DNA of 20,845 nucleotides. Source: CAYXZO01 sp964469505. Lineage in GTDB: Bacteria > Fidelibacterota > UBA8477 > JABMPR01. The translations under genes were made by a program, and so were the position numbers. The notes under the pieces are model-generated. The model ran no database searches. It had not been told where the DNA came from and saw only the letters and a program-made list of their open reading frames with translations. Shown here in pieces: positions 7,740-14,101 of this stretch; position 1 is the first letter of the stretch; each line of letters starts with the position of its first letter. The DNA is taken from the NCBI GenBank assembly GCA_964469505.1, contig CAYXZO010000040.1, positions 1-20,845 of the forward strand. Reading direction: 5' to 3'.

Positions 7740-10205
7740 GTGAAAGCCAATTTTCATAAAAAGCTACAGATGGTCATTCAGCTGGCAAAAGAGGAAGCGA
7801 TACGCTTAGGACATGCCTACATAGGTTCCGAACATTTGTTCCTGGGCATGATTCGTCAGGGCGATAACCGAGCCCTGGACATATTGCGGTCGTTAAATGT
7901 GGATTTACAAGATCTTAAAGCCACTATTGAGGATTTAATTCGGACTTCCGGCGGTACGCTGGTTTTAGGTAGTTTACCTTTCACCAAGAGAGCCGAGCGG
8001 ATACTCAAGAATTCTTATCAAGAAGCCCGGGACCTCAATTCCGAAGTGGTCAATGTCGAACACCTTCTTCTCGCCATAGCTCGGGAGCAAGAGGGCGTAG
8101 CGGCCGAAGTTCTATCCCAGTTTAACATCGATTATGAAACCATCCGTGACGAATTGGAATTCACTCCCGTGGAAGAGCCGGCAGCGGAGGTGGCGAGGGG
8201 GAAGCCCCAGTCCAAGACCCCGGCACTGGATCATTTCGGGCGGGACATCACCGCGCTAGCCCGGGCTGGAAAGCTGGATCCAGTCATCGGCCGGGATAAG
8301 GAAATCGAGCGGGTGGCCCAGATTCTTTCCCGGCGCAAGAAAAACAACCCGGTGCTAATCGGTGAACCGGGGGTGGGCAAAACCGCCATCGCCGAAGGCC
8401 TGGCCTTGCGCATTATCAATCGTCGGGTCCCCCGAGTATTGCTGAACAAACGCATCGTTTCCCTGGATCTGGCCGCTTTAATTGCCGGTACCAAATACCG
8501 GGGACAGTTCGAAGAGCGCATGAAGGCCGTTACCACCGAACTGGAGAAAAACGACAACATCATTCTTTTCATAGACGAGTTGCACACAATCGTGGGGGCC
8601 GGCAGCGCCAGTGGTTCCCTGGACGCTTCTAATATGTTCAAGCCTGCTCTGGCCCGTGGCGATATTCAATGCATTGGTGCCACCACCTTGGATGAGTACC
8701 GTAAGTACGTGGAAAAGGATGGGGCTCTGGAGCGGCGTTTCCAGAAAGTTATGATCGATCCACCCACCCCTGAGGAAACTCTAGAAATCCTCAAAGGCCT
8801 GCGGGATCGCTATGAGGCTCATCATAACGTACAATATCCCGATGATACCTTGGAAGCGGCCGTTGCCTTCTCGGTGCGTTACATCGCTGATAAATTTCTA
8901 CCTGATAAAGCCATTGACGTGATGGATGAAGCCGGTGCCCGGGTCCATCTGGCTAATGTGGATGTCCCGGAAAATATTATGGCCATCGAGAAAGAATTAG
9001 AGACTATCCGACGCCTGAAAGAGGAGGTCGTAGAACATCAGGAATTCGAGCGGGCTGCGGCTTTGCGCGATTCTGAGCGCAAATTGCTGCGCCGTCTGCA
9101 CCGGGCGCAGGAAGAATGGGAAACCCAGATGAAAACCAACCCTCCGGTGGTCACGGTGGATGATGTGGCAGCCGTGGTTTCCCTTATGACCGGCATTCCC
9201 ATGCAGAATGTGGCTGAAACCGAGGCCGAACGACTCCTGAAACTAGAGAGCGAAATCCATAACTACCTGGTAGGCCAAGATCATGTGGTCACCACCCTGG
9301 CCAAAGCCTTGCGGCGGGCCCGGAGCGGATTACGAGATCCCCGGAAGCCCATTGGCAGCTTCCTATTCCTCGGCCCCACCGGGGTGGGAAAAACTGAAAT
9401 GGCGCGTGTGCTGGCGAAATATATCTATCAGGACGAGCAAGCCCTGGTGAAGATTGACATGTCGGAATACATGGAACGCTTCAATGTCAGTCGCTTGATT
9501 GGTGCTCCTCCCGGTTATGTGGGCTATGAGGAGGGCGGCACTTTGACCGAGGCGGTGAGACGGCGACCCTACAGCGTAGTGTTGTTCGATGAGCTTGAGA
9601 AAGCCCATCCCGAAGTGTACAACCTGCTCCTACAGATAATGGATGAAGGCTCCCTGACGGACAGCCTAGGGCATAAGGTGGATTTTCGAAACTGCATTCT
9701 GATTATGACTTCCAATTTGGGAATGCGGAATCTGTCCGGGACTTCCATTGGTTTTGGTGAAAAAACGGGCAAAGACAAGCAAGATGATCAGCGGCAAGCG
9801 GTTCTCAGAGAGATGAAAAAGGTTTTCAAACCTGAGTTCATCAACCGGTTGTCGGAAGTGCTGGTCTTCCGCTCTCTGGAAACGGAAGACTTGCTCAAGA
9901 TTATCGACATTTTGATGCGCGACGTGGCTCAATATGCCAAAGAACAGGGCATCGAGATCGAGCTTACCGAGAAGGCCAAACGCTATCTGGTGGAAAGCGA
10001 TTATAATCGGGAATATGGCGCGCGCCCCTTGCGCCGAATGATTCAGACCAAGATCGAAGATCCCATTGCTGAGAAGATGCTCAGGGGCGAAATCAAATCG
10101 GGAGATCTTGTGAGGGTACATTTCCGACGGGGTAAGCTGATCTTCGAAAGTCGGCCTGGCAGCAACAGCGTGCGTCCTGAACCTCAGCGGGAAGAGCTGG
10201 CGTAA
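7740..10205 (+). CDS. clpC: ATP-dependent Clp protease ATP-binding subunit ClpC
   Basis: Hsp100 unfoldase that feeds substrates to ClpP. The 821 residues hold, in order: two N-terminal Clp repeats (about 4-65 and 80-140); the first AAA+ domain with Walker A GEPGVGKT (208-215) and Walker B ILFIDE (275-280); a UVR-type motif in the middle domain (EFERAAALRDSERKLLRRL, about 435-453); and the second AAA+ domain with Walker A GPTGVGKT (545-552) and Walker B VVLFDE (613-618). IGF at about 670-672 sits where ClpC and ClpA carry the ClpP-binding tripeptide, so this is a protease partner rather than a ClpB disaggregase. The UVR motif and short middle domain mark ClpC over ClpA. Start GTG 7740 has AGAAAGG at 7725-7731. 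No CtsR, McsA or McsB genes are adjacent, unlike Firmicutes clpC operons. Confidence 0.95.
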   Translation: MKANFHKKLQMVIQLAKEEAIRLGHAYIGSEHLFLGMIRQGDNRALDILRSLNVDLQDLKATIEDLIRTSGGTLVLGSLPFTKRAERILKNSYQEARDLNSEVVNVEHLLLAIAREQEGVAAEVLSQFNIDYETIRDELEFTPVEEPAAEVARGKPQSKTPALDHFGRDITALARAGKLDPVIGRDKEIERVAQILSRRKKNNPVLIGEPGVGKTAIAEGLALRIINRRVPRVLLNKRIVSLDLAALIAGTKYRGQFEERMKAVTTELEKNDNIILFIDELHTIVGAGSASGSLDASNMFKPALARGDIQCIGATTLDEYRKYVEKDGALERRFQKVMIDPPTPEETLEILKGLRDRYEAHHNVQYPDDTLEAAVAFSVRYIADKFLPDKAIDVMDEAGARVHLANVDVPENIMAIEKELETIRRLKEEVVEHQEFERAAALRDSERKLLRRLHRAQEEWETQMKTNPPVVTVDDVAAVVSLMTGIPMQNVAETEAERLLKLESEIHNYLVGQDHVVTTLAKALRRARSGLRDPRKPIGSFLFLGPTGVGKTEMARVLAKYIYQDEQALVKIDMSEYMERFNVSRLIGAPPGYVGYEEGGTLTEAVRRRPYSVVLFDELEKAHPEVYNLLLQIMDEGSLTDSLGHKVDFRNCILIMTSNLGMRNLSGTSIGFGEKTGKDKQDDQRQAVLREMKKVFKPEFINRLSEVLVFRSLETEDLLKIIDILMRDVAQYAKEQGIEIELTEKAKRYLVESDYNREYGARPLRRMIQTKIEDPIAEKMLRGEIKSGDLVRVHFRRGKLIFESRPGSNSVRPEPQREELA

Positions 10206-10211
10206 TTCCGG

Positions 10212-10892
10212 TTGCCCGCGGCTCAGCCATCAGCTTTTATTCTTATTCCGGCCTTCAATCACACTGAGGAACTATATAAGCTAAAACAGAGTTGGCCTGG
10301 TGATACGCTCCCGGTGGTGGTGGTAGATGATGGGTCCGAGCCGGCCATTCCACCGGCAGATTTTGCCCCCTGGACGATTTTACGACACGCAGAAAACCGC
10401 GGCAAAGGAGCCGCCCTTAAGACCGGTTTGCGATATGGATGGAAGCAGGGGTTCGATTTTGCGGTAACTCTAGATGCAGACGGTCAACATCCACCGGAGC
10501 TGGTACGGAGCATTTTGTCTGGTCTGCGACCAGGCACTTTAACCTTAGGGCGGCGGCGAAGAAAGTTGGGGGAGATGCCCTGGCCTCGTATCATTTCCAA
10601 CACTTTGACCAGTCTTATTCTTTCGCTGCGGACTGGAAAGAGAATCCATGATAGTCAGGTTGGTTTTCGCGCCTATCCGCTCCGGCCGGAATGGTATTGG
10701 CAAAGTCCGGAAAATGGATTTCAATATGAATCGGCAGTGTTATTGCGGGCGGCTCGGATAGGTTTGCTTTTCGACTGGGTTGATATCCCAACTCGCTATT
10801 CCTCAAAAGGGATATCACACATCCGGCATGTATCCGATACCTTGAACTTCATAAGGCTGATTGCGAGTTCTTTTTTATGGCCCAACATATAG
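10212..10892 (+). CDS. Family-2 glycosyltransferase, dolichol/polyprenyl-phosphate mannosyltransferase-like
   Basis: A GT-A fold glycosyltransferase that probably transfers a sugar from a nucleotide donor to a lipid phosphate or envelope glycan. The 226 residues show the nucleotide-binding VVVVDDGSE (35-43), the NRGKGAALKTG loop (62-72) and the metal-binding DADGQH (88-93), followed by DSQVGFRAYP and a final hydrophobic but non-spanning end. It lacks the C-terminal membrane helices of GtrB-type enzymes, so it resembles the compact DPM1-like soluble form. Start TTG 10212 follows the clpC stop by six bases; I see no ATG near the conserved AFILIPAFN and the ribosome site is weak. The 3' end overlaps the next gene by 16 bases. 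Donor and acceptor cannot be read from the sequence. Confidence 0.85.
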   Translation: MPAAQPSAFILIPAFNHTEELYKLKQSWPGDTLPVVVVDDGSEPAIPPADFAPWTILRHAENRGKGAALKTGLRYGWKQGFDFAVTLDADGQHPPELVRSILSGLRPGTLTLGRRRRKLGEMPWPRIISNTLTSLILSLRTGKRIHDSQVGFRAYPLRPEWYWQSPENGFQYESAVLLRAARIGLLFDWVDIPTRYSSKGISHIRHVSDTLNFIRLIASSFLWPNI

Positions 10893-11377
10893 TAGACTTC
10901 ATTTCCAATACTTTTAATAATCCCCACTGGGTGACTTTTTTTCTGGCCATGTTGCCCATCACTGAGCTGCGGGTGGCTTTGCCTTGGGGGTGGACTATCG
11001 GTAACCTTAGCTGGGCGGCTGCCTTCGGGTGGGCGGTGGCTGGTAATTTTCTCATCAGCATTCCCATTCTGCTGCTGTTGGAACCCGTTTCCACCTGGCT
11101 AATGCGCTATCGTTGGGGAGATCGGTTCTTCAACTGGCTTTTTGCCCGTACGCGACGTAAGGGGAAACTGATAGAAACGGCCGAATTCTGGGGGCTGGTG
11201 GTATTCGTGGGTATCCCCCTTCCGGTTACAGGTGCCTGGACCGGCTGTGTGGCGGCTTTTTTGTTTGGCATGAAATACCCCAAAGCCCTCTTGGCGATTT
11301 TCCTGGGCCTGCTGATGAGCGCCTCCATAGTCAGCATCGCCGTGTATTCGGGGATGGCGGCTTTCAGGTTCTTTTGA
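10877..11377 (+). CDS. Small multidrug-export-like membrane protein (COG2426 / Sm_multidrug_ex family)
   Basis: A 166-residue integral membrane protein with roughly four to five hydrophobic segments (about 17-32, 44-68, 105-130 and 138-160). The hallmarks of the family are the N-terminal MLPITELRVALPWG and the central FVGIPLPVTGAWTGC segments, two related E-x-R/P-x-P-x-T-G-type turns seen in inverted-repeat small transporters. The family is annotated as putative small multidrug export, but to my knowledge the function is not well established. ATG 10877 overlaps the glycosyltransferase gene by 16 bases, so the pair is coupled; an envelope-lipid role is possible but unproven. A strong terminator begins about 30 bp after the stop. 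Confidence 0.82.
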   Translation: MAQHIVDFISNTFNNPHWVTFFLAMLPITELRVALPWGWTIGNLSWAAAFGWAVAGNFLISIPILLLLEPVSTWLMRYRWGDRFFNWLFARTRRKGKLIETAEFWGLVVFVGIPLPVTGAWTGCVAAFLFGMKYPKALLAIFLGLLMSASIVSIAVYSGMAAFRFF

Positions 11378-11409
11378 AATTGTAGCTTGAGTTAAAAAGG
11401 GATTGATAA

Positions 11410-11439
11410 AAAAAACCGGCCTAAAGTGCCGGTTTTTTT
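11410..11439. terminator. Bidirectional rho-independent terminator
   Basis: AAACCGGC (11413-11420), a 7-nt loop CTAAAGT and GCCGGTTT (11428-11435) form a stem flanked by an A-run on the left and a T-run (11433-11439) on the right. It therefore ends transcription both from the clpC/COG2426 side (plus) and from merR/tRNA-Pro (minus). It starts one base from the mature tRNA 3' end. Confidence 0.9.
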
Positions 11440-11440
11440 G

Positions 11441-11515
11441 TCGGAACGGGGAGATTTGAACTCCCGACCTCTTGACCCCCAGTCAAGCGCGCTAACCGGG
11501 CTGCGCCACGTTCCG
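11441..11515 (-). tRNA. tRNA-Pro (anticodon GGG)
   Basis: Read on the minus strand this 75-nt stretch folds into a complete cloverleaf. The acceptor is CGGAACG/CGTTCCG with discriminator A, the D-arm GCGC/GCGC encloses AGCCCGGTTA, the anticodon stem is CTTGA/TCAAG with loop CTGGGGG (11476-11482), and the T-arm is GGGAG/CTCCC with loop TTCAAAT. The anticodon at positions 34-36 is GGG, reading CCC and CCU proline codons. The 3' CCA is not encoded, because the next bases on the minus strand are CAA, so it must be added by the CCA-adding enzyme. It lies 66 bp downstream of the merR-family gene on the same strand and is probably co-transcribed with it. Confidence 0.96.
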
Positions 11516-11581
11516 AATTGCCTAAAAGCGGGCTTAATTAAAACCGTTACGGTGGTAAATCCAAGTTTAGAAAATTGAATT

Positions 11582-12004
11582 TCAGGAAGTTTTTTCGGAG
11601 TCTTGGAGGGTTCGAAGTAGCTCTTGCAACTCACCCTTAAGTTTTTCCAGGAATCGTCGATAACGTTCGGGTGAAATATGATCTCCCGCCGGTAAAGGAC
11701 GACTATGTCCTCCTTCCAGCTCTTCCAGGCTCTCCTCGGTAAAGGGTTTACCGCTTTCTTGCAGCTCTTTCAGCTTCTGCCGGGCCCCTTCTATGGTGTA
11801 TTTTTTTTCGTACAGCAGCTTTTTAATAAAAAGCACCAGTTCAATGTCCTTTTGCCGGTAGATACGGTTCCCGGCCCGGTTCTTCGCGGGAGAAAGCTGG
11901 GGGAATTCTGATTCCCAGTAGCGCAGGACGTACTGCTTTAAATCAGTGATGGCACTTACTTCGCCAATGGAGTGATAAAGCTTTTTTATTTGCGGGGGAG
12001 CCAT
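11582..12004 (-). CDS. MerR-family transcriptional regulator
   Basis: A 140-residue DNA-binding protein. The N-terminal winged helix-turn-helix spans about residues 10-80: YHSIGEVSAI (recognition HTH), the LRYWESEFPQLSP wing typical of MerR proteins that read 'LRYWE.EFP', and NRIYRQKDIELVLFIKKLL. A helical linker follows (YTIEGARQKLKELQ), then a short charged tail with coiled-coil character (RYRRFLEKLKGELQELLRTL), suited to dimerisation. There is no cysteine in the protein, so metal or thiol sensing of the MerR or SoxR type is excluded, and there is no ligand-binding domain. It is divergent from smpB, with tRNA-Pro downstream. The regulated genes are unknown; autoregulation is suggested by the inverted repeat in its promoter. 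Confidence 0.9.
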   Translation of the reverse strand: MAPPQIKKLYHSIGEVSAITDLKQYVLRYWESEFPQLSPAKNRAGNRIYRQKDIELVLFIKKLLYEKKYTIEGARQKLKELQESGKPFTEESLEELEGGHSRPLPAGDHISPERYRRFLEKLKGELQELLRTLQDSEKTS

Positions 12005-12034
12005 CCGCTATCCAATCAATAAAATCCCGCCCGT

Positions 12035-12056
12035 ACTTTAACCATCACTTTAAAGT
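12035..12056. promoter_or_regulatory. Inverted repeat, possible autoregulatory operator of the MerR-family gene
   Basis: ACTTTAA (12035-12041), eight bases, TTAAAGT (12050-12056): a perfect 7-bp dyad that overlaps the proposed -10 and start point of the merR promoter. A dimeric regulator bound here would affect its own transcription. Assignment to this regulator is inference. Confidence 0.4.
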
Positions 12057-12081
12057 TACACCCTTATTTACTACTTATCAA
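12053..12081 (-). promoter_or_regulatory. Putative promoter of the merR/tRNA-Pro unit
   Basis: On the minus strand TTGATA (12081-12076), a 17-bp spacer and TAACTT (12058-12053) give a good sigma-70-type match 49-77 bp before the merR start codon. The TAACTTTA around the -10 also resembles the Bacteroidota TAnnTTTG box, so sigma type cannot be decided. Confidence 0.4.
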
Positions 12082-12274
12082 GGGATTATTGAAATTTGAC
12101 TAAACAAAAGCTTTGTTTTTGGAAATAGGGGAAAGGAAACTGGATCCCGACAGGAGGGGAGGAAACGGGGACATGGAGCAGGAAGTAGGTCGGAGCGGCG
12201 CGGAAATTCGCCTCAAGCGGAAAACAGGAAGCAGCGAACATGAAGTAGTGCATTATCCTGAAGTAAGTTGGCAC

Positions 12275-12289
12275 TTCTTATCGTAAGAA
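12275..12289. repeat. 15-bp dyad TTCTTA-TCG-TAAGAA
   Basis: Perfect 6-bp arms around TCG, about 95 bp upstream of smpB. It could be an operator, or a small hairpin if transcribed; there is no T-run, so it is not a terminator. Confidence 0.3.
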
Positions 12290-12383
12290 TTTCACACAGC
12301 TCCCGGTGTCCTGACTCCTTTCTCCGGTCTCCGTACAAAAAGGCTTATGTTGCACGATATGGAGGTGGGGCTATTTTTCCGCG

Positions 12384-12860
12384 ATGACTAAAGAGTCCAT
12401 CAAGATCGTCTTAAATAACCGTAAAGCCCGGCACGAGTATCATATTTTGGAAACCATTGAAGCGGGAATCGCGCTGAAAGGTACTGAAGTTAAATCAATT
12501 CGGGCCGGCAGAGTGAGTCTGGATGAGGCCTACGCCAAGCCCAAAGGTGGCAATATTCTGTTGTTCAATATGCACATCAAACCCTGGGATACCGCTCACG
12601 CTTACGACCAACATGAGCCCCGTCGGCCGCGGCAGCTATTGCTCCATAAACGGGAGATACGTTATCTGATCCAGGCAGTGGAGAAAAAGGGTTACACTTT
12701 GATTCCCCTGCGTTTGTATTTCAAGCGTGGCAAGCTGAAAGTTGAATTGGGCCTGGCTCGAGGTAAAAAGCTTTACGATAAGCGAGCCACTGCCGCTGCG
12801 CGGGAAGCTGAGAGAGAAATTCAAAGAGCTCAGAAACATCGTTTAATTACATCGGAGTAG
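12384..12860 (+). CDS. smpB: SsrA (tmRNA)-binding protein SmpB
   Basis: Binds tmRNA and delivers it to stalled ribosomes during trans-translation. At 158 residues it is the standard length. It shows the family's conserved order: an N-terminal NRKARHEYHILETIEAGIAL, then KGTEVKSIRAGRVSLDEAYA, MHIKPWDTAHAYDQHEPRR, and GLARGKKLYDKRATAAARE leading into the basic C-terminal helix (EREIQRAQKH) that enters the mRNA channel. The ATG at 12384 is the only reasonable start: there is no in-frame ATG nearby upstream, although the GGAGG at 12361-12365 is unusually far away. It leads a plus-strand run with tyrS eight bases downstream. ClpC elsewhere in the window is a candidate protease for tagged peptides, though ClpX usually does this. 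Confidence 0.97.
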   Translation: MTKESIKIVLNNRKARHEYHILETIEAGIALKGTEVKSIRAGRVSLDEAYAKPKGGNILLFNMHIKPWDTAHAYDQHEPRRPRQLLLHKREIRYLIQAVEKKGYTLIPLRLYFKRGKLKVELGLARGKKLYDKRATAAAREAEREIQRAQKHRLITSE

Positions 12861-12868
12861 ATCGAGTT

Positions 12869-14101
12869 ATGGCAACTAAAACTTTTCCACCGGTTAAGGA
12901 ACAAATGGAAATAATCCTGCGGGGGGTGGAGGATCTTATAAGCGCCGAAGAATTGGAAGAACGTCTGGAAAAAAGTCGCCGTGAAGGGCGCCCCCTGCGT
13001 GTCAAATTGGGTACCGATCCCAGTCGTCCCGATCTGCATATTGGACACGCGGTCGTGTTGCGCAAATTACGACAATTCCAGGAGTTGGGGCACCAGGCGG
13101 TACTCATTATCGGTGATTTCACGGCCGCAATCGGTGATCCCACCGGCCGTAACAAGACCCGACCGCCAATTTCCCTTGAAAAAGCTCGGGAATATGGACG
13201 GACCTACCTGGAGCAGGCTACCTTAGTGCTGAAAAAAGAGAACCTGGAAATCGTTCACAATTCCGCTTGGCTGGAAAAGATGAATCTGGCCGATGTAATT
13301 CGGCTAGCGGCACAGGTTACCGTGGCCCAGATTCTGGAACGTGATGATTTTTCCAAACGCTACCGGACCGGCGTGCCGATTTTTCTCCACGAATTCCTGT
13401 ATCCTCTGGCGCAAGCCCAGGATTCAGTGGAACTGAAAGCGGATATTGAACTGGGGGGTACTGATCAGCTTTTTAACCTACTGGTGGGACGTGAGCTGCA
13501 GCGCCGTGCCGGTCAGGATCCGCAAATTGTGCTAACCATGCCGCTGTTAGTGGGCACTGATGGGGTGGAGAAAATGTCCAAATCGGCGGGGAATTACATC
13601 GGTCTCACCGATCCGCCGGAGGAGATGTACGGGAAAACCATGTCGATTCCCGATGAGCTGATTATACCGTACTTCACCCTGGCAACGGAAGTTCCGGAGT
13701 CCGAGATCCTCCAGATGAAAACCGCCATGGAACAGGGTGCCAATCCCCGGGATTTCAAACGTCGTCTGGCGCGGGAGCTAGTAACGCTGTACCATGGTTC
13801 GGAGCAGGCTCAACAAGCGGAAGCGGCTTTCGATCGTTTGTTTGTTCAAAAAGAGACTCCGGATGAAATGCCCACCTGGTCTCCGCCCGCCGGACAAACT
13901 TCACTGGGGATCATTGATATTCTAACTCAAAGCGACCTCTTGCCTTCCCGCGGAGAGGCCCGCCGCATGATTCGTCAGCGAGCGGTGCGGGTCGACAATG
14001 AACGTGTCCTGGATGAGCATTTTCAACTTGAATTGAAACAGGAGCATGTCATCCAGGTCGGTAAACGTAAATTCTTGAGGATCAAATGTTCCGACGATTG
14101 A
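12869..14101 (+). CDS. tyrS: Tyrosyl-tRNA synthetase (KMSKS-type, TyrZ-like)
   Basis: Class I enzyme charging tRNA-Tyr. The 410 residues contain the HIGH motif (57-60, in DLHIGHAVVLRKL), GDFTAAIGDPTGRNKTRP after it, the tyrosine-pocket region (about 170-205, ELGGTDQLFNLLVGR) and the KMSKS loop (235-239, GVEKMSKSAGNYIGL). A C-terminal S4 RNA-binding domain runs from about 345 (DILTQSDLLPSRGEARRMIRQRAVRVDN). Bacterial TyrRS occurs in two subtypes; the exact KMSKS loop and about 400-residue length match the TyrZ or 'type 2' group rather than the KFGKS group of E. coli. The ATG lies eight bases after smpB. The 3' end overlaps the following phosphatase gene by 16 bases, implying coupled translation. 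Confidence 0.96.
   Translation: MATKTFPPVKEQMEIILRGVEDLISAEELEERLEKSRREGRPLRVKLGTDPSRPDLHIGHAVVLRKLRQFQELGHQAVLIIGDFTAAIGDPTGRNKTRPPISLEKAREYGRTYLEQATLVLKKENLEIVHNSAWLEKMNLADVIRLAAQVTVAQILERDDFSKRYRTGVPIFLHEFLYPLAQAQDSVELKADIELGGTDQLFNLLVGRELQRRAGQDPQIVLTMPLLVGTDGVEKMSKSAGNYIGLTDPPEEMYGKTMSIPDELIIPYFTLATEVPESEILQMKTAMEQGANPRDFKRRLARELVTLYHGSEQAQQAEAAFDRLFVQKETPDEMPTWSPPAGQTSLGIIDILTQSDLLPSRGEARRMIRQRAVRVDNERVLDEHFQLELKQEHVIQVGKRKFLRIKCSDD

Larger units (their letters stand above)
12005..12383. other. Divergent intergenic region between merR-family gene and smpB
   Basis: The left end holds the merR promoter and operator-like dyad. The middle (about 12121-12240) is a strikingly purine-rich plus strand with many GGA/GGAA units and no open frame of note. 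At 12275-12289 there is a perfect TTCTTA-TCG-TAAGAA dyad. The segment at about 12299-12334 is pyrimidine-rich and partly complementary to about 12150-12180. No RNA gene is recognised; in particular no tmRNA gene accompanies smpB. Confidence 0.5.

Noticed and set aside
11582..12004. Mercury, metal or redox sensing by the MerR-family protein
   Set aside because: The protein contains no cysteine at all and has only a short charged tail after the DNA-binding domain.
12005..12383. A tmRNA (ssrA) gene beside smpB
   Set aside because: No tRNA-like ends, tag reading frame or tmRNA consensus was found in this gap or elsewhere in the window.
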